Part shown: positions 57,801 to 63,422 of the stretch, piece after piece | Layout: every line of letters starts with the position of its first letter | How positions within the stretch are numbered: the first letter of the stretch is position 1 | Assembly (NCBI GenBank): GCA_008360955.1 | Contig: LUCM01000228.1 | Span: 1-64,000, forward strand | Direction: 5' to 3' | Length of the DNA: 64,000 nucleotides | Source of the DNA: Fasciolopsis buskii | Taxonomy: Eukaryota; Platyhelminthes; Trematoda; Plagiorchiida; Fasciolidae | Notes under the pieces: generated by a model | Told to the model about the DNA's origin: nothing | Databases searched by the model: none | Seen by the model: only the letters and a program-made list of their open reading frames with translations | Translations under genes and position numbers: made by a program

Positions 57801-59739
57801 TATTTCACACGTCCAGTTAATAGTTGAGTTACACTTACAACCATTTCAGTAATTCCGAATTCTGCCTTGTCAAAATATAGTTATTTATGGAACAACTAGG
57901 AATACTTCGTGGGTTCGATATAAACTTAGTACAACTTAGTACAACCGAGGGAGCAGATTCAGTCGAATTCGTGGCATAAAACAAACTTGGGCTTAACGCG
58001 AACGCAACGAAAAATCTCAACATCCGCCGTGCAGAATTTGAGTTCGGTCAAGCGTCGTACAGAAATCACTATCATTCAAATTTTGTCACACATTACAACC
58101 AGGTCAGTTGATCAAATCAAAACCAGCCACGGCTCTGAGCAACGAAAGATTCGGACGGGAGAGATAAGTAGTATGTATTAGTATTAGGAGATTATATCTT
58201 TCCCATGAAATAATTCACTATGTTATATAAACGTTCAACTTAATATTAACAAGTCATGGAAGCACTGTACAGCTGTTTCATCCTTGTTAGGACTCGTCAG
58301 CAGTACATATCTTCCACGCCCGAACTAGGACGTGAACCCGGGACGGCCGATTTTGAGTCGAAAGCCTTAACCATTAAGCTACCCGGACTGATTCGCAATA
58401 GCTCACGGAACATCAACATCACATGATATAGTTCCCCTATCAGTCATTCGATCTTGCAGGCCACAGACCAACTGCACACCAGCTGGGGGACTCCAAGGTG
58501 GGCCGAACTACTCTGCAGAAAGGCGAATACATTAAATTCTACCTGACGAAGCCCCGCTAATAGATAATGTTCGATGGAAGAAGTTTTGGCTTCGTTTTCC
58601 GAATGATAAGGGCACTAGGCCCTGGCTGGTACTCACATCTAGGGGATTTTGGGAGAAAACAAGACTGCCTAGTATCCACCACATGTGAGATCTATTCTAT
58701 TCTTCTCCTAGACATTGGTTATGCATTATAAACCCTGGCTGTTCAATGGACTCCGTACTTCCAGGCTACCCAAACCTATGTAACGGATAGTGTTAAGGTC
58801 CTTAAGGGAAGCTTGTGATCTGGAAACGTGAGCAGCAAGGGACCGGAAGTAAACTTGTTCGCGAATCGTTGATAGCCGGTTTCTAACTTGTTTTCATTCC
58901 AGACCAGAAGCCTATCAATTTTCTGGCTTACAGCAAACCTAGTGACCGAGAGACACGATTCGTCTGTCTCTGTGTAGGTACAAAGTCACGTAAGAAAGCA
59001 GGAGTTTATGATCCTATTTGATGACGAGGCACAGTCACCGCTTCACTGTCACTAACGTGGTCTTAAGTCATCCTATAGGGACAGAAATATCCGTGGGAAA
59101 AAACGTCATGACATGATGGACTCTACTGGTACTGCTTATCATGGGATTGTTTATCTAGTAATTTTGTGTCTACCTTATTTACTACTAACCAACAATATGG
59201 TAACTCTTCTCCTATTCTCAGTGAAGACATGCGTCAGATCGCATTCGATTTTAACCGTGAACAAGTTAGTTTTGTATCGATCAACCGGTTGAATTGCCGA
59301 TTTTAAATGAATATAATCGTTTTGATCGGGTTGTGGACTAACACGGGATGTTAGATACAATTATCTGAAATGAGTCAAGGATTTGGAGAGAACGTTTCAG
59401 ATTGCGAGTCACAACACTGACCTCATTCTAACCGGCTTACAATCACTTTCTTGACTAAATGGCGGTTGAAACCTCCACTTGTACGCAATCGAAACTTTTA
59501 ATTCCACGTGTCTCCTAGTAGATGGCTCGGTACGTCGTACTTGGGCTTTGGGTGGTATGTTCACGTGAAATCTGCCCGTAATTTGTAACGTTTTTTGGGT
59601 TAGCCTTGTTGAATCGGAAATCTTTGAGGTACAATTAAAGCTGACTGCACACTCGATGGCTTTCTTTTTATAGGAAAATCAAGAACACGAAGCGATTCGA
59701 ACAGAGTTACAAAACCTTTCCAAGTTTCTTTCCAAATAG
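8074..59739 (+). CDS. Split gene for a 535-residue coiled-coil protein (14 coding exons)
   Basis: Fourteen blocks with GT-AG borders join without a stop from ATG 8074 to TAG 59737-59739. Donor phases run 0,2,0,2,2,0,0,2,0,0,2,0,0 and each matches the next acceptor. Coding lengths sum to 1608 nt. The protein is rich in Glu, Gln, Arg and Leu, with heptad-like stretches (IERIRRLETRLNRLD, FRIARLERELN, SKLDERLQELTVELKQLQ, ITLAEDRVESLSKAV, IRTELQNLSKFLSK). I see no signal peptide, membrane segment or catalytic motif. Ser/Thr/Pro-rich linkers near residues 24-44, 165-180 and 256-268 interrupt the coils. A structural role such as cilium, centrosome or cytoskeleton is plausible only by analogy. Family not recognised; extra exons or an earlier start cannot be excluded. 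Introns range from 51 bp to about 17.7 kb and are full of retroelements. Confidence 0.85.
8263..8360 (+). CDS. Coiled-coil gene, exon 2 (residues 47-79)
   Basis: Acceptor TTTAATTTCATCAG and donor TTTCG|GTAAGC are both strong. Translates ELEPWPSTFQGMRQ then FEEQVDQLEF; ends in phase 2 inside an Arg codon completed by exon 3. Confidence 0.85.
8361..10629 (+). other. First part of intron 2
   Basis: No exon seen. A tRNA-like stretch near 8804-8880 (CCGTGATAGTCTAGTGACTAG, resembling an A box) may be a degraded SINE. A TG microsatellite lies at 9771-9800. Otherwise unremarkable AT-rich sequence. Confidence 0.5.
9771..9800. repeat. (TG)n microsatellite
   Basis: About 12 TG units followed by an interrupted TGTATGTGTGCATGCG tail. 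Confidence 0.95.
10630..11700 (+). pseudogene. CR1/Perere-like LINE reverse transcriptase, one in-frame stop
   Basis: From about 10783 one frame reads through CR1-type reverse transcriptase: SLFSPSIPDCWR, RFRPIALTPFGLELAERAML, YKSNRSTLDSV, then a single TGA at 11161, then CAFLDYSSAFDSVPRSLLL, GVLQGALLPPFLF, KYADDFALS. Both catalytic boxes are preserved (D in FLDYSSAFD, DD in YADD). A frameshift at a CT run near 11590 moves the thumb motif (FIDSKTLTRVDSL) to another frame, after which an (AT)n run ends the copy. The linker before 10797 (LLSGNNNRSLW joined to GVGPDSLTS) lacks about 130 bp that the antisense copy at 18.1 kb retains. It lies in intron 2 of the coiled-coil gene, sense orientation. 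Confidence 0.9.
11679..11696. repeat. (AT)n microsatellite
   Basis: Pure AT run directly at the 3' break of the CR1-like copy; it may have grown from the element's terminal repeat. Confidence 0.9.
11701..15966 (+). other. Intron 2, middle part
   Basis: No exon of the coiled-coil gene recognised. A 92-codon open frame at 12149-12427 (peptide with KFELYLQLIGSYTKFEMSHL) looks moderately protein-like but has no known domain and could be a retroelement remnant. The block CCAAAGGGAACAGG near 11772 recurs inverted near 6670. The open frame at 15135-15461 on the minus strand is not supported by anything else. Confidence 0.4.
15967..16590. repeat. Almost G-free A/C-rich low-complexity block
   Basis: For over 600 bases the + strand is runs of A broken by short runs of C and scattered T; G occurs only about a dozen times. 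The edges are abrupt. It is not a regular tandem repeat. It could be a real strand-asymmetric simple-sequence tract, but poorly resolved reads filled in by the assembler are equally likely. Confidence 0.9.
16591..17394 (+). other. Intron 2 stretch without recognised feature
   Basis: Ordinary sequence between the low-complexity block and the foldback repeat. No exon or known repeat seen. An ACATACATATACATAT run at about 16649 is simple sequence. Confidence 0.4.
17395..17690. repeat. Foldback (inverted) repeat with hairpin-GAAAC module
   Basis: The left arm (about 17395-17565) is the reverse complement of 40655-40830; the right arm (about 17575-17690) matches the same region in direct orientation. 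So two copies of one repeat face each other. The core in sense is TTGAGAAAGACTACC, then CAC, GGTAGTC and GAAACG. GACTACC pairs with GGTAGTC as a hairpin and is followed directly by GAAAC. The stem is perfect in the 40.7 kb and right-arm copies and altered in the left arm. The flank GTTGGCGCATTACAT is shared by all copies. Confidence 0.85.
17695..18140 (-). pseudogene. CR1/Perere-like LINE reverse transcriptase with internal deletion
   Basis: The minus strand reads GPGSLSSALLRHDAV, RFRPIALTPFGLKLTERAIL, LAYKSNMSTLDAAV, then jumps straight to SLSLSRRSAHSTEPS and NSETFTRVDL. In the sense copy near 11 kb, about 150 residues, including the YADD catalytic box, separate these two points. The deletion join is at a CT repeat present in both copies, which suggests recombination or slippage there. 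The reverse transcriptase cannot be active. Confidence 0.88.
18141..18770 (-). mobile_element. CR1/Perere-like LINE, region between endonuclease and reverse transcriptase
   Basis: Homologous along its length to 1-665 of the window, and continuous with the reverse transcriptase fragment below it and the endonuclease fragment above it. Frames are broken. Together the three parts make one antisense element of about 1.5 kb inside intron 2. Confidence 0.75.
18771..19210 (-). mobile_element. CR1/Perere-like LINE, endonuclease fragment
   Basis: The minus strand at 18976-19197 encodes SPDIADSLVSIDSFRLHRMD, RRETGGGVATYI and SLNEIDCF. These match the middle of the APE-type endonuclease of CR1-class elements, where a residue block around SDSLVSIPGF, a basic HR.DR motif and GGGVAIYI recur. 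The upstream catalytic part is not readable. The preceding minus-strand frame at 19158-19421 may hold a further remnant. Confidence 0.75.
20190..20275 (+). repeat. tRNA-like SINE candidate
   Basis: GGGTTCGAATCC is a near-perfect RNA polymerase III B box, preceded about 45 bases upstream by a weak A-box-like GGTACGGTACTTGTCACGG. No cloverleaf could be drawn with confidence. It resembles a SINE head, not a functional tRNA. Confidence 0.45.
23940..24070 (-). repeat. tRNA-derived SINE candidate
   Basis: On the minus strand CCGGCTGTGGCCAACCAG (A-box region) is followed by GCGGGTTTCAATCC (B box). The head CCGGC.GTGGCCAA recurs at about 49685 on the + strand, indicating a dispersed family. Confidence 0.55.
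26051..26246 (+). CDS. Coiled-coil gene, exon 3 (residues 79-144)
   Basis: Acceptor CGTTATCAATTAG after a 17.7 kb intron; phase 2 agrees with exon 2 and the heptad pattern runs across the join (DQLEF then RIARLERELN). The exon ends KNQFGNLDQDISNLNGRIDE and RLSTEMENN, at a donor AACAAT|GTAAAT in phase 0. Longest exon of the gene. Confidence 0.88.
26247..28347 (+). other. Intron 3
   Basis: No further exon seen. A GTGATATAT-type imperfect tandem run lies at about 27306-27337. Confidence 0.5.
28348..28496 (+). CDS. Coiled-coil gene, exon 4 (residues 145-194)
   Basis: Acceptor TCTCTTCTTTGCAG, donor AACAT|GTAAGC, phase 2 exit. Translates LNRIRAEMDKKINGLPSRVW, then a basic Thr/Ser/Pro linker (RASTPKRKSEG), then ELKEFEDRIRN. 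Confidence 0.9.
29430..29535 (-). repeat. tRNA-derived SINE candidate
   Basis: The minus strand reads GTGGCTTTGTAACGGGGTTGG (A-box-like) and then ATGGGTTCGAATCCCG, a perfect B box, at tRNA-like spacing with an expanded variable region. Too irregular for a working tRNA. Confidence 0.55.
30368..30391. repeat. Poly-C run and (AC)n microsatellite
   Basis: Thirteen C followed by five AC units. Confidence 0.9.
30994..31212 (+). other. Orphan open frame, exon-like start, in intron 4
   Basis: After a plausible acceptor (GGATTTTACCTTTAG) a 72-codon frame runs to a TAA, with WNQIRIPQIEAAISQVKNAV and ASVIRNLQNSE, mildly amphipathic. Its phase does not match exons 4 and 5 (phase 2 needed, phase 0 found), so it cannot be a simple extra exon. 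It could be a cryptic or alternative last exon, or chance. No domain recognised. Confidence 0.25.
33730..33835 (+). repeat. SINE-like repeat piece
   Basis: ACTCCTAACGAGGATGAAACAGCTG here is the reverse complement of the CAGCTGTTTCATCCT block that adjoins the tRNA-like part of the repeats at 42.84 and 58.25 kb. A diverged second piece lies at about 34130-34225. Confidence 0.65.
34483..34593 (+). CDS. Coiled-coil gene, exon 5 (residues 194-231)
   Basis: Acceptor CCATTCTCGTTCTTGTCCAG, donor GACCA|GTAAGC, phase 2 at both ends. Translates SKLDERLQELTVELKQLQ and EQHAKLELDQ, the most regular heptad stretch of the protein. Confidence 0.92.
34594..39295 (+). other. Intron 5
   Basis: Holds the possible coiled-coil pseudogene at 35400-36600. 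The rest shows no exon. Short simple-sequence patches occur near 37393 and 37760 (ATATAT). Confidence 0.5.
35400..36610 (+). pseudogene. Possible retropseudogene of a coiled-coil protein
   Basis: Without splice borders, pieces of coiled-coil-like sequence follow one another in shifting frames: SVSPDDLEKIS, then after a frameshift RTIASDVAEQQKIKFQTQVE and AEMKPREAKEIRLNC, then ITKIKVVASVENQQLELQIQ, then ERENKLSERLSRLCR near 36050, ELQGNYSKLSIR near 36170 with an in-frame stop, and ILSLLAESKRMKNEKDALIE near 36500. The order, composition and absence of introns suggest a processed pseudogene. Its parent is not in the window and I cannot name it. Chance open frames are the alternative explanation. 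Confidence 0.4.
39296..39410 (+). CDS. Coiled-coil gene, exon 6 (residues 231-269)
   Basis: Acceptor GTCATCTTTGTTTCAG, donor CGTGCG|GTAAGT. Translates LGFRKLCNEVAHDVTNELER then a Pro/Ser/Arg-rich linker (ESRIPRPTLSQTRGSRA). Exits in phase 0. Confidence 0.92.
40640..40830 (+). repeat. Hairpin-GAAAC dispersed repeat, best copy
   Basis: CTTGAGAAAGACTACC, a short loop, then GGTAGTCGAAACGTTGGCGC. It matches both arms of the foldback at 17395-17690 over about 170 and 110 bp. A degenerate version of the core (TTAAAAAAATACTACTCACG followed by ATAGCCGAAA) is at about 53203-53232. The module resembles hairpin-plus-GAAAC modules near the termini of Penelope-like elements, but no coding part of such an element is visible nearby. 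Confidence 0.75.
41015..41125 (+). other. Orphan exon-like block, phase 1-1
   Basis: A strong acceptor (TTTCTCTTTGATTTTTCAG) and a strong donor (GGAA|GTAAGA) frame 111 bases that are open in one frame (TIMLNGMKDYDQPLVVRNLH, then AHVLSLSAAYEFG). That frame needs phase 1 on both sides, whereas exons 6 and 7 meet in phase 0; in phase 0 the block has a stop at the fifth codon. It might be a regulated poison exon, an exon of another transcript, or a pseudo-exon. Confidence 0.35.
42098..42571 (+). other. Open block with strong acceptor in intron 6
   Basis: After CGTTCTCTCACCCCTAATTAG a frame stays open for about 157 codons (TIGNLDHNERERMLIPFKNH, later TPEERQQLRNRAYDHGDILS). It enters in phase 0, as needed after exon 6. 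Possible phase-0 donors are at GTTGGT (42181), GTTAAG (42253) and GTAAAA (42409), none decisive. It may be an optional exon of the coiled-coil gene or an unrelated retro-derived frame. Its last part runs into a GT microsatellite and is not coding-like. Confidence 0.35.
42495..42512. repeat. (GT)n microsatellite
   Basis: Nine GT units. Confidence 0.9.
42797..43290 (-). repeat. tRNA-derived SINE-like composite repeat
   Basis: On the minus strand CCTGATGGCGCACTGGCTAA (A-box region) and CGGGTTCGCGTCCC (B box) form a tRNA-like head followed by GCGG.GATATGCACTGCTGA and CAGCTGTTTCATCCT... in the body. The same order recurs at 58204-58560. A TGAAATAATTC block occurs at about 42798 and again at about 43197, so the repeat may be bounded by, or doubled at, that block. 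Confidence 0.8.
43904..44011 (+). CDS. Coiled-coil gene, exon 7 (residues 270-305)
   Basis: Acceptor CATGTCTTTCTTCAG, donor TATCAG|GTAGGT, phase 0 at both ends (36 codons). Translates YSAERQDHAHQGLLERMEF and KVKTEMSLLRTQYQ. Confidence 0.92.
44012..44826 (+). other. Intron 7
   Basis: No exon or recognised repeat. Ends in a good pyrimidine tract before exon 8. Confidence 0.6.
44827..44951 (+). CDS. Coiled-coil gene, exon 8 (residues 306-347)
   Basis: Acceptor GTTTTTTGCTGGTTTCAG, donor ACACG|GTACGT, phase 2 exit. Translates NELQRIAQSVSDMESKMNSW, then a Gly/Asn break, then SELESVIAAEIKTR. Confidence 0.92.
44952..46787 (+). other. Intron 8
   Basis: No exon. Near 45649-45716 two CCATGG-centred inverted motifs (GTTACCATGGTGAAC and GTTATCCATGGTAAC) frame AGTGAGAAAGG, a possible relic of the hairpin repeat family. 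TTTGAGAAAGGCTTATTAGG near 46509 is another weak relic. Confidence 0.45.
46788..46911 (+). CDS. Coiled-coil gene, exon 9 (residues 347-388)
   Basis: Acceptor TTTTCCCAATATGTTACAG, donor ACGATG|GTAAGT. Translates SNEVQLNRRITLAEDRVESL and AVRDSVAQANRIP. Enters phase 2, leaves phase 0. Confidence 0.92.
46912..47893 (+). other. Intron 9
   Basis: No exon or recognised repeat; ends in a long TCTC/T-rich pyrimidine tract. Confidence 0.55.
47894..48004 (+). CDS. Coiled-coil gene, exon 10 (residues 389-425)
   Basis: Acceptor CTCTTTGTGCTTAG, donor CGAGAT|GTGAGT, phase 0 at both ends. Translates NQMNAIKELYRRIEQVAAC and RRQHSEMNRD. Confidence 0.92.
48280..48476 (+). other. Small coiled-coil-like open frame in intron 10
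   Basis: A frame with ATG at 48299 contains AAELKTIRMEQSLFETELIA and HHQRLLPLAGN, strikingly similar in character to the neighbouring exons. Available acceptor (CCACTCAG) and donors (TTCT|GTACAG, CATTG|GTATAT) give phase 1 at both ends, which does not fit exons 10 and 11. It may be a dead or alternative exon, or chance. Confidence 0.3.
49680..49765 (+). repeat. tRNA-derived SINE candidate
   Basis: CCGGCCGTGGCCAAATTTACC (A-box region) and AACGGGTTGATTCCC (B box). Same head as the minus-strand element at 23.94-24.07 kb. Confidence 0.55.
51071..51220. repeat. Imperfect AGTCAATC-type minisatellite
   Basis: About 150 bases of four-base AATC/AGTC units in irregular order (CAGTCAATCAACCAATCAG, later GAGTCAGTCAGTCAATC), followed by CCCGGGGGGG. 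Confidence 0.9.
51571..51647 (+). CDS. Coiled-coil gene, exon 11 (residues 426-451)
   Basis: Acceptor CCACACCCTACCCCTCGGGCAG, donor GAATT|GTAAGT, phase 2 exit. Translates ILTTKDSLNQSKEALQKMVE. Shortest internal exon. Confidence 0.88.
51648..53696 (+). other. Intron 11
   Basis: No extra exon. A degenerate hairpin-GAAAC core is at about 53203-53232. Longer overlapping frames on both strands (52422-52997, 53289-53555) have no supporting signals. Confidence 0.5.
53697..53790 (+). CDS. Coiled-coil gene, exon 12 (residues 451-482)
   Basis: Acceptor TTTTCATTTTCTTCGAATTCCAG, donor GTTCAG|GTAAGC. Translates KDQFMLLHNELIQLQFRPG then a Ser/Thr/Asp linker. Confidence 0.9.
53791..54219 (+). other. Intron 12 with (ATC)n microsatellite
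   Basis: Contains an ATC trinucleotide run of about nine units at 54117-54143; otherwise featureless. Confidence 0.8.
54220..54315 (+). CDS. Coiled-coil gene, exon 13 (residues 483-514)
   Basis: Acceptor GGATTCGTGTTACACAG, donor AAACGG|GTAAGT, phase 0 at both ends. Translates MSPQSMELRKLAESLFGIKL then ALLMKIRLLEKR, a helix with an unusually hydrophobic face. Confidence 0.9.
54540..57115 (+). pseudogene. Long degraded RTE-like LINE (5' part, endonuclease, reverse transcriptase end)
   Basis: The 5' part matches the repeat at 4735-5200. Endonuclease remnants follow: SLYALIGCNSSASKDEFY, then after a frameshift SVRSTDVVLVDGDFN, ENGDRLIQVCSDY, FDHIA and DYRSFWSTAMDSAQALV, the usual order in RTE APE-type endonucleases. 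From about 56450 come reverse transcriptase C-terminal blocks (DRFSYLGSCFSSGG, MPDELSLGVHEFRLASTSLR, FEHRCLCN) and the tail (MPAHRLPYAV near 56840, GWNPGDHP near 56990). Less than 600 bases separate the endonuclease from these blocks, too little for the catalytic core, so an internal deletion is likely. It lies in intron 13, sense orientation. Confidence 0.8.
57116..58203 (+). other. Intron 13, stretch without recognised gene
   Basis: Only an AT microsatellite at about 57776-57791 within ATACATGCATACATAT-type sequence. Open frames are unsupported. Confidence 0.5.
58204..58560 (-). repeat. tRNA-derived SINE-like repeat
   Basis: Minus strand: GGTAGCTTAATGGTTAAGGC (A box), CCGGGTTCACGTCC (B box), then ACTAGTTCGGGCGTGG-like and CAGCTGTTTCATCCT regions (positions about 58375 down to 58250). 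Second copy of the family at 42797-43290, including the bordering TGAAATAATTCAC. Confidence 0.8.
58561..59673 (+). other. End of intron 13
   Basis: No exon or recognised repeat seen before the pyrimidine tract of exon 14. Confidence 0.5.
59674..59739 (+). CDS. Coiled-coil gene, exon 14 (residues 515-535 and stop)
   Basis: Acceptor GGCTTTCTTTTTATAG; translates ENQEHEAIRTELQNLSK then FLSK and TAG. The stop overlaps a perfect donor: AAATA|GTAAGT at 59738. If that donor is used the reading frame passes to 60508 with a codon beginning TA. Confidence 0.85.
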   Translation, partial: ENQEHEAIRTELQNLSKFLSK

Positions 59740-60507
59740 TAAGTAAAATCTGTTTTGTTATTCTTTGGTCACAAAATGCCGAGCGACATAAAATGACTTG
59801 GACTAACAGACCGGAGTTGTTATTCTCCTTGCTTGCACACAGGTCGCTCATTATGTTCACGAAGAATTGCTCTGTTGAGTCGCAATAGATCATGATGTGG
59901 AAGAATCAAGATTACGGAATCTTGTTAAGTTTGGAATCACGTGTTCTCAGAATTTGTTACAATCCAAACAACAAGTGGTCCTATTTCGTCTAACAGTTTC
60001 ATTTGTCTCCATGTCTCCCCAGTTTATTTGTTCAAGAAATGCCTTGCTGGTTCTTTGTATTGCATGTTCCTAACTGTTGATGATCCAGTTGTTATTCAAT
60101 CATTCAACAGATTCCTCAGACAACCCTAGTCGGCGCTAAATCGCTTCACCAGTCTGACTTCGATTCTGAACCAGGGGTGTCTGAAACGAAATGCCGTTTG
60201 CTTTTGAGCAATGATTCAGTCAACTTTCTTGCAGTTTCCATGTTTTCCAGAGTGCTGTTGCATTTTAGTTCCATTTAGGCTTGAACAAATTGCACCCAAG
60301 TCTTCCTGTCACAAGTATGTGACATCCATAACATTTCAGTGTATGTAGCCGAATTGAAATAGTGATAGACGATAAAATCCTATTGCGTATCTCATTGTCC
60401 TATTCTATTTATGGTCGATCTTAAACTATGGGTATAGTCAGTCGCCACGTAAATGGGCAACGCCATTTATACAGATTAAAATGATTTTGTTCTGTCTTAC
60501 TTTCCAG

Positions 60508-60607
60508 AAAACGTGTACATCGCCAGTTTTCCCGACATGAACAAGATCACCGGTGCTCGAACTTGGTCTTACGAACTTTGTTTGGCCTCGCGTTGTTGAC
60601 GTATAAT
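60508..60607 (+). other. Candidate exon 15: 3' untranslated or C-terminal extension
   Basis: Acceptor TGTCTTACTTTCCAG is strong and the phase (one base to complete a codon) matches the donor at 59738. The junction codon would be TA+A, a stop, so this exon would be non-coding. Yet after that codon 32 further codons are open and protein-like (KRVHRQFSRHETRSPVLELG, then NFVWPRVVDV) before TAA. A second acceptor, CGCCAG at 60526, would give TA+T (Tyr) and a different open extension ending at 60614. Confidence 0.45.
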
Positions 60608-60994
60608 TTATAAGTCCACGTCACGATGGATTTGTCGTATTTTTGTCCGAAACTGTCCTGTCGTTTGACAACATAATTTTGATTCTTGTGTTTATTTGAA
60701 TTATATTCTCATCTTTGATGTAAATGTGTAAATTTACCATTTCCCTGACTTGAACAGGAACGATAATTTAGACCTCATACTGTTTAATTTGTCCGACACG
60801 GAGGCTTGGCACTAAAGTGTTTAGGCTGAGCCTAAATCATTCTGATTTGGATATCTCTGAATGACTGCCTGTGAGACTGGGCTTTTTACACACCAAGCTC
60901 CGGTCAACCTAAAACTCGGGAACTATCAAACTTGAGTGTTGCTCGTCTAGGGGGCTCATCTGTCGTACACACATCTGAATCATCAGACTGACAC
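60608..60994. other. Stretch downstream of the coiled-coil gene
   Basis: T-rich sequence probably holding the 3' untranslated region and polyadenylation site; no canonical AATAAA seen. Confidence 0.4.
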
Positions 60995-61842
60995 NNNNNN
61001 NNNNNNNNNNNNNNNNNNNNNNNNNNNNNNNNNNNNNNNNNNNNNNNNNNNNNNNNNNNNNNNNNNNNNNNNNNNNNNNNNNNNNNNNNNNNNNNNNNNN
61101 NNNNNNNNNNNNNNNNNNNNNNNNNNNNNNNNNNNNNNNNNNNNNNNNNNNNNNNNNNNNNNNNNNNNNNNNNNNNNNNNNNNNNNNNNNNNNNNNNNNN
61201 NNNNNNNNNNNNNNNNNNNNNNNNNNNNNNNNNNNNNNNNNNNNNNNNNNNNNNNNNNNNNNNNNNNNNNNNNNNNNNNNNNNNNNNNNNNNNNNNNNNN
61301 NNNNNNNNNNNNNNNNNNNNNNNNNNNNNNNNNNNNNNNNNNNNNNNNNNNNNNNNNNNNNNNNNNNNNNNNNNNNNNNNNNNNNNNNNNNNNNNNNNNN
61401 NNNNNNNNNNNNNNNNNNNNNNNNNNNNNNNNNNNNNNNNNNNNNNNNNNNNNNNNNNNNNNNNNNNNNNNNNNNNNNNNNNNNNNNNNNNNNNNNNNNN
61501 NNNNNNNNNNNNNNNNNNNNNNNNNNNNNNNNNNNNNNNNNNNNNNNNNNNNNNNNNNNNNNNNNNNNNNNNNNNNNNNNNNNNNNNNNNNNNNNNNNNN
61601 NNNNNNNNNNNNNNNNNNNNNNNNNNNNNNNNNNNNNNNNNNNNNNNNNNNNNNNNNNNNNNNNNNNNNNNNNNNNNNNNNNNNNNNNNNNNNNNNNNNN
61701 NNNNNNNNNNNNNNNNNNNNNNNNNNNNNNNNNNNNNNNNNNNNNNNNNNNNNNNNNNNNNNNNNNNNNNNNNNNNNNNNNNNNNNNNNNNNNNNNNNNN
61801 NNNNNNNNNNNNNNNNNNNNNNNNNNNNNNNNNNNNNNNNNN
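60995..61842. other. Assembly gap (848 N)
   Basis: Unresolved bases. Any open frame drawn through them is meaningless. Confidence 1.
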
Positions 61843-63275
61843 TCTAACTGAAAAACTATAGGATGCACAAAAGATTATCGTCTAGATTAGTCTGTCAAAA
61901 CGTCATACATTCTACGGTAGCATATAACATACGCCGTGATCGAGAAACCATGAGTTTCCATGATGGGCAACACTTGCGCCAGATCGACATCAACGGTTTT
62001 AGTGGTTGTTGCATTCGCTTGTACACTGCGAGTCACCGCCGGACGCCTGTGTTCATCCTGTAGAGGAAGGTACAACACAATTGATCGATGAGGTAATCGA
62101 TCCGGCATCACCAGCCAATCAGAACGAATCGTCCGAAGAAGCGTTTCCCAATAGACAAATGTTGCGGTAGCAACAAACAGGCGCAACAGAACCGGAATTC
62201 AGATAGAGAGCAAGATTTTCTCAGCTAAGAGCGACAGTTCAAGTCATCAATCCGGACATTCGGACCAACACAGCCAGACGAAGGTCTGAAATAACGAATG
62301 CAAGAGTGTTTGGTACACGGTCGAATTGATCCGGAAGTGTTCGGCTAGTCAGAACACGAATCTCGCGTGAGCTTGATTTGGAAAAGAACAATATACACTG
62401 CCAAATAAAGTCTCTGGATTGCAATGTGTTTCGCGGACCACCATACAGGTGAACCGCTCGCCTGTCTTCTTTTGCTCCAATTCTAGGGTATTCATTTCTA
62501 AAACTATTCCAACTCGATTAGGGAATGAGTAGATTTATGACAAAGAAACTGGGTAAAGTACCCTTCTACACCAGTGATATTCGAGTAAGTTGAAGCATGG
62601 CTGTTCTTTATTATTTGATCAAAAAGCCTAAACTGAAATAGATAAGTGAACTAAAAAAACGATTTGTTACGAATGTATTCCGCATATGTGCGAGCGTGCT
62701 TTTCGTGAGCCCACGAAGGGCGGCGTGGGCACGTCTCGGATTCAAGGTCCAACTTGTACAACAACCATAAACATCTTACCCACCAAGTTGCACAAAAAGT
62801 CGTTTTTATGACAGTTCAAAAACACCGTTTTGGATTAAAATTTGGATGAAATTTCACGCATCAGGTAAATCCGTTCGGAACGGAATGCTTTCGTTCGAAT
62901 CGGTTTCCAAAGCGGAGGAAACAAACATCCATTTCCGGAATATTTTCGAGTGATTTTTATGCTTATATATGTATGCACATATGCTTTTGTAGTTCCATTG
63001 ACAATTAATGCCGAACTGTAGACTCATTTGCAATCGAAGCGGTTCCTTAGTTTTGTTTCGCTGCCCAGCTAATAGAACTGTCTAGTGCCAAACATTCCGT
63101 AGACTGATCAAGTGCTCCCACTGTCAATTTAGAGCCACGCTCGGGACTGAAACAGACGGATTCCCTTTCACTTATACTGCTGTGTAATTGAACAACCCTG
63201 AAAAACGATTTGGAAACTATCTAACCAGAATTGATTTTTGGAACCAAGTTAATGTCGCCCAGTGAATGTTTTCAC
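61843..63275. other. Stretch without recognised gene
   Basis: Minus-strand frames at 61887-62186 and 62239-62424 are fairly long but show no domain. A retroelement remnant is possible. No splice-bounded exon seen. Confidence 0.4.
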
Positions 63276-63422
63276 ATGCAGGTTACGACCACTGACCCAA
63301 TTACAATTGTTTAACATTTCACAGCCAGTTTGCAATCCATTGGAGAAATGGTAAACGTGCCAACATTTTTCTCCAAGATAAATGTCACCACACTTTTGTC
63401 GTTTGGAATTAAGTCCAACGTC
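63276..63422 (-). CDS. Candidate exon of a Cys-rich (extracellular?) protein
   Basis: On the minus strand, acceptor ACTTACAAAAGGGCCTGTACAG and donor CTGCAT|GTGAAA border 49 codons in phase 0. Cysteines fall at exon positions 11, 20, 34 and 40 within KCGDIYLGEKCWHVYHF, GLQTGCEML and NCNWVSG. The codon pattern is coding-like. The C-x8-C-W/Y then F-S then C arrangement is reminiscent of the start of a C-type lectin fold, but too little is present to assign. No partner exons were found. Confidence 0.3.

Noticed and set aside
60909..61868. Long minus-strand open frame of 319 codons
   Set aside because: Almost all of it is the N gap.
61887..62424. Possible LTR-retrotransposon pol remnant on either strand
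   Set aside because: No integrase, protease or reverse transcriptase motif could be identified.
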